The notes under the pieces: generated by a model
The model's database searches: none
What the model saw: the letters and a program-made list of their open reading frames with translations, nothing else
What the model was told of the DNA's origin: nothing
Assembly: GCA_030247855.1 (NCBI GenBank)
Contig: JAPDRN010000142.1
Coordinates: forward strand, 19,938 to 83,937
Source: Knufia peltigerae
Lineage: Eukaryota > Ascomycota > Eurotiomycetes > Chaetothyriales > Trichomeriaceae
Reading direction: 5' to 3'
Length of the DNA: 64,000 nt
Program-made: the position numbers and the translations under genes
In this document: in pieces, positions 61,426 through 64,000 of the stretch
Layout of the letters: each line of letters starts with the position of its first letter
How positions within the stretch are numbered: position 1 is the stretch's first letter

Positions 61426-63824
61426 ATGCCTCGCCACAGACCAACTTCCGGATACGCTCGCCTTGCGCAGGCAGACGAAGATGAGCCTTTAGGAGACGAA
61501 GATTCAGACTACGAGAACTATCACACGACGCCTCTGACTACCCGGTATGCCTCAATACAACCTGGACCGCGAGAGAGCATGCGCTCGGGCGCGCCATATG
61601 ACCAACGACGGAGACCGACGCGACGGATGCGAAGTAATTCCTCCGGGGTCGACATCAAAGCCATCAACGCGCGACTGGAGAGGTGGGCTGAAGAGATTGT
61701 CACGAAGTTCAAGATAAATTCGGTCAAGGGCAAGACACAAGAGGAGGAACAGCTCGAGATACATCACTCCGTCTTTCAAGCTCCTCCCGGAATACAGCCA
61801 TGCACTGCAGAAGATCTGGCCAGCTATGCCGCCATAGAGACACAACGCATGACGAAGCACCAGTTTGAGGATGTTGTCGAGGCCGTCAGAGTCGCCATTG
61901 AGATGGGCGTGCACCCAAAAATGATATCCCAAGGGAGCTCGGGAAGTTATTTTGCGCGAAATAGTGACGGCAAGGTCGTCGGCGTATTTAAACCAAAAGA
62001 CGAAGAACCCTACGCTTCGAGAAACCCCAAGTGGACGAAATGGATACACCGCAATTTGTTCCCTTTCTTCTTCGGCCGAGCCTGTCTCATTCCAAACTTG
62101 TCCTATGTCTCCGAAGCCGCAGCATATGTCCTGGACAGACAACTGAGGACGTACATTGTGCCTTACACCGATGTGGTCTGGCTGTCTTCCAAATCGTTTT
62201 ACTATGACTTTTGGGAACGCAGAAGTAGCTGGAGAGGAAAAAAGAGCCTGCCGGCCAAAGTGGGCAGTTTCCAAGTCTTTCTCAAGGGCTTCAAGGATGC
62301 GAACATATTCTTGAGGGAAAACCCCTGGCCAGATCAGGCGACGGAATTTCGAGCAGACCTCGAACATAAAAGGAAAAGGAGGCCACTCTCAAATTGTATA
62401 CCAAGCGCGACACATTCCGACGACGAGGAAGAAGCCCCTCGTCTTCTTTCTCCCCAACCCCAGGCGGAACAAGCACCCAAGTTTCACTGGACGCCCACGA
62501 TAAAACAAGCATTTCGGGAAGAACTCGAGAAACTCGTCATATTAGATTACATTATGCGAAACACGGATCGGGGATTGGACAACTGGATGATCAAGATAGA
62601 TTGGAAGCTGGAGGAGGTCTCGCTCATCGCCGAACCCCCAAAGCCCCAGGGGGATGCTCAGAATGGAGATGCTACACCCCGGCAGATGTCAGTCAGCCCA
62701 CGACCAGAGTCCAACACGTCGAGGCCTTATCGTAGGTACGAGGCTATGGAAAGCCGGTCAGCTACTCCTTCCCTTAGCCAGGAAAACAACTGCTCAATAA
62801 CTCTGGGAGCTATTGACAACAGTTTATCATGGCCATGGAAGCATCCTGATGCCGTAAGTCGATTTCTGTGTCTTGAGTGTTGAGGTATCGATTTGCTAAT
62901 CAAGTGCAGTGGCGGAGCTTTCCCTTCGGCTGGCTATTCCTCCCCGTGTCTCTTATCGGACAGCCCTTCTCTAAGAAAACCCGCGATCATTTCCTTCCCC
63001 TTTTGACCTCCACGGCTTGGTGGAGTGAGACCCAACTCGCCCTCAGGAGAGTGTTTGCTCTCGACGATGATTTTAAAGAAAGCATGTTTGCACGGCAGAT
63101 AGCCGTCATGAAAGGTCAGGCGTGGAACGTCGTCGAGACCCTCAAGCAGGAAGACCACGGGCCGTTGGAATTGACCCGACGAACCAGAGTCTGTGTTTGG
63201 GATGACTTGGTCGACGTCCCTGTGGCGATCCCAATGCGTGTACCATCCGCAGAAATGCATCGCAAACAACGCCGTTACGACCAGCAAGAAGAAATGGACA
63301 TTGGGGCGTCGTATTCTTCGGCACCTCCCGGACGCCAGCAACCGGAGCACGATCTCCTCGGGTCGCCGACGATGGAACTGCCCAACCCCAATCGCTTCGA
63401 TCTCACGCGCGACGATAGCGCGGCTGATCTTTCATTGGCCTCGGGCCACGAAGGTCCGGCGAGCCCGGTCGACGTGAGCGGCTTTGATTCTCTCGAGCAT
63501 GCCAAGGAAGCGAGCAACAGCCTGGGCAACAGCGCGAGCATGCCGCCTCGGCCGGCCATGAAGAAACAGAACCGATTCAGCTTCGAGTTCCCACCACGCC
63601 GCGGCGACGCCGCCGGGCCCGGCGCCACGAGGACCAGTGCGCGTAGGCAGCGTTCCATGTCCACGCGCAGCGGGAAGCAGGCGCCGGCCTTGTACGAAGG
63701 TGACGATCTCGAAGGGGATTTGGGTTATTCTGCCGCGAGCGACATGGAACAGAACAAGCGAAAGGTCATTGTCGAAAGGTTGGAAACCATCAAAGGTAAA
63801 CAACCCGTCTTTACCTGGTGTTGA
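61426..63824 (+). CDS. LSB6: Type II phosphatidylinositol 4-kinase (LSB6)
   Basis: Phosphorylates phosphatidylinositol to PI4P on endosomal and vacuolar membranes. Exons 61426-62853 and 62910-63824 give 780 residues; the 56-nt intron joins as KHPDAWRSFPFGWLFLPV. The start MPRHRPTSGYARLAQADED is the first ATG in frame and matches the usual short N-terminus. The ATP loop is QGSSGSYFARNSDGKVVGVF and KPKDEEPYASRNPKWTKW; the catalytic segment is DYIMRNTDRGLDNWMIKIDW. I see no Cys-rich palmitoylation motif of the CCPCC kind. Residues after about 600 (RRYDQQEEMDIGAS onward) are a long, disordered, Arg/Ser-rich C-terminal extension, longer than in yeast Lsb6. Confidence 0.95.
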
Positions 63825-64000
63825 GTCGGATGTGCGGAATGCATTTCTCGTCTTCGTGATCTTCCTTCAAGGGTTGTGGTCGTGGTACCGACTTTGCAAC
63901 GGTAATAAGGTCGGGCAGGGGGACCCTTCTTTAAAAAAAAATTTGGGTTGTAAAGAAATATCATTGCATCACGGCGTGAAGAATTCGCATCGCATTGGGC

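Overview
The window is nuclear DNA of a filamentous ascomycete (Pezizomycotina). It has short introns of about 45-120 nt with GT..AG ends and CTAAC-like branch sites, and fungal-type proteins throughout: REI1, UFD4, LSB6, a CRH-type GPI wall enzyme, a MEP permease and an ATG26-like glucosyltransferase. A Eurotiomycete, perhaps a member of Chaetothyriales, is my inference only. I recognise no tRNA, rRNA, CRISPR array or intact transposon. Exon joins below were made by eye from splice signals, reading frame and family similarity.

Layout. 0-2.5 kb: divergent mitochondrial genes, COQ5 (cut by the window edge) and the branched-chain 2-oxoacid dehydrogenase E1 alpha subunit. 3.4-7.5 kb: a secreted GH16 CRH-type transglycosylase with a GPI anchor, and the 60S maturation factor REI1. 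8.2-20.8 kb: seven consecutive metabolic genes, namely a class III CoA-transferase, an AtuA-like protein, a GFA/CENP-V-fold enzyme, an EthD-domain protein, an SDR, an aldehyde dehydrogenase and a cytochrome P450. They look like a catabolic gene cluster: the P450, SDR and ALDH would oxidise a substrate to an acid, and the CoA-transferase and AtuA protein would act on the CoA ester. Their intergenic DNA is rich in CCGCGG, and one perfect 13-bp copy of a CCGCGG-N-CCGCGG site occurs twice, which suggests a shared regulator. 20.8-23 kb: a probable gene relic and an N-myristoylated hypothetical protein.

25.2-36 kb: housekeeping genes: NMN adenylyltransferase with a possible dual-targeting start, the 1891-residue HECT ligase UFD4, and a four-helix membrane protein with a glycine-encoding microsatellite. 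36-41 kb is gene-poor, with one small two-exon candidate. 41-48 kb holds a sterol-glucosyltransferase-like gene and a stretch of secreted-protein genes, including a 100-residue, six-cysteine protein in three exons that only appears after splicing. 48.8-58.8 kb holds three nitrogen genes: a bacterial-type glutaminase with a STAS domain, an ammonium permease and glutamine synthetase. These cover glutamine hydrolysis, ammonium uptake and glutamine synthesis. 61.4-63.8 kb: type II phosphatidylinositol 4-kinase LSB6.

A further signal runs across the window. The 9-mer TACGGAGTA (or its complement) occurs 16 times by my count, against about 0.5 expected by chance, almost always outside coding sequence.
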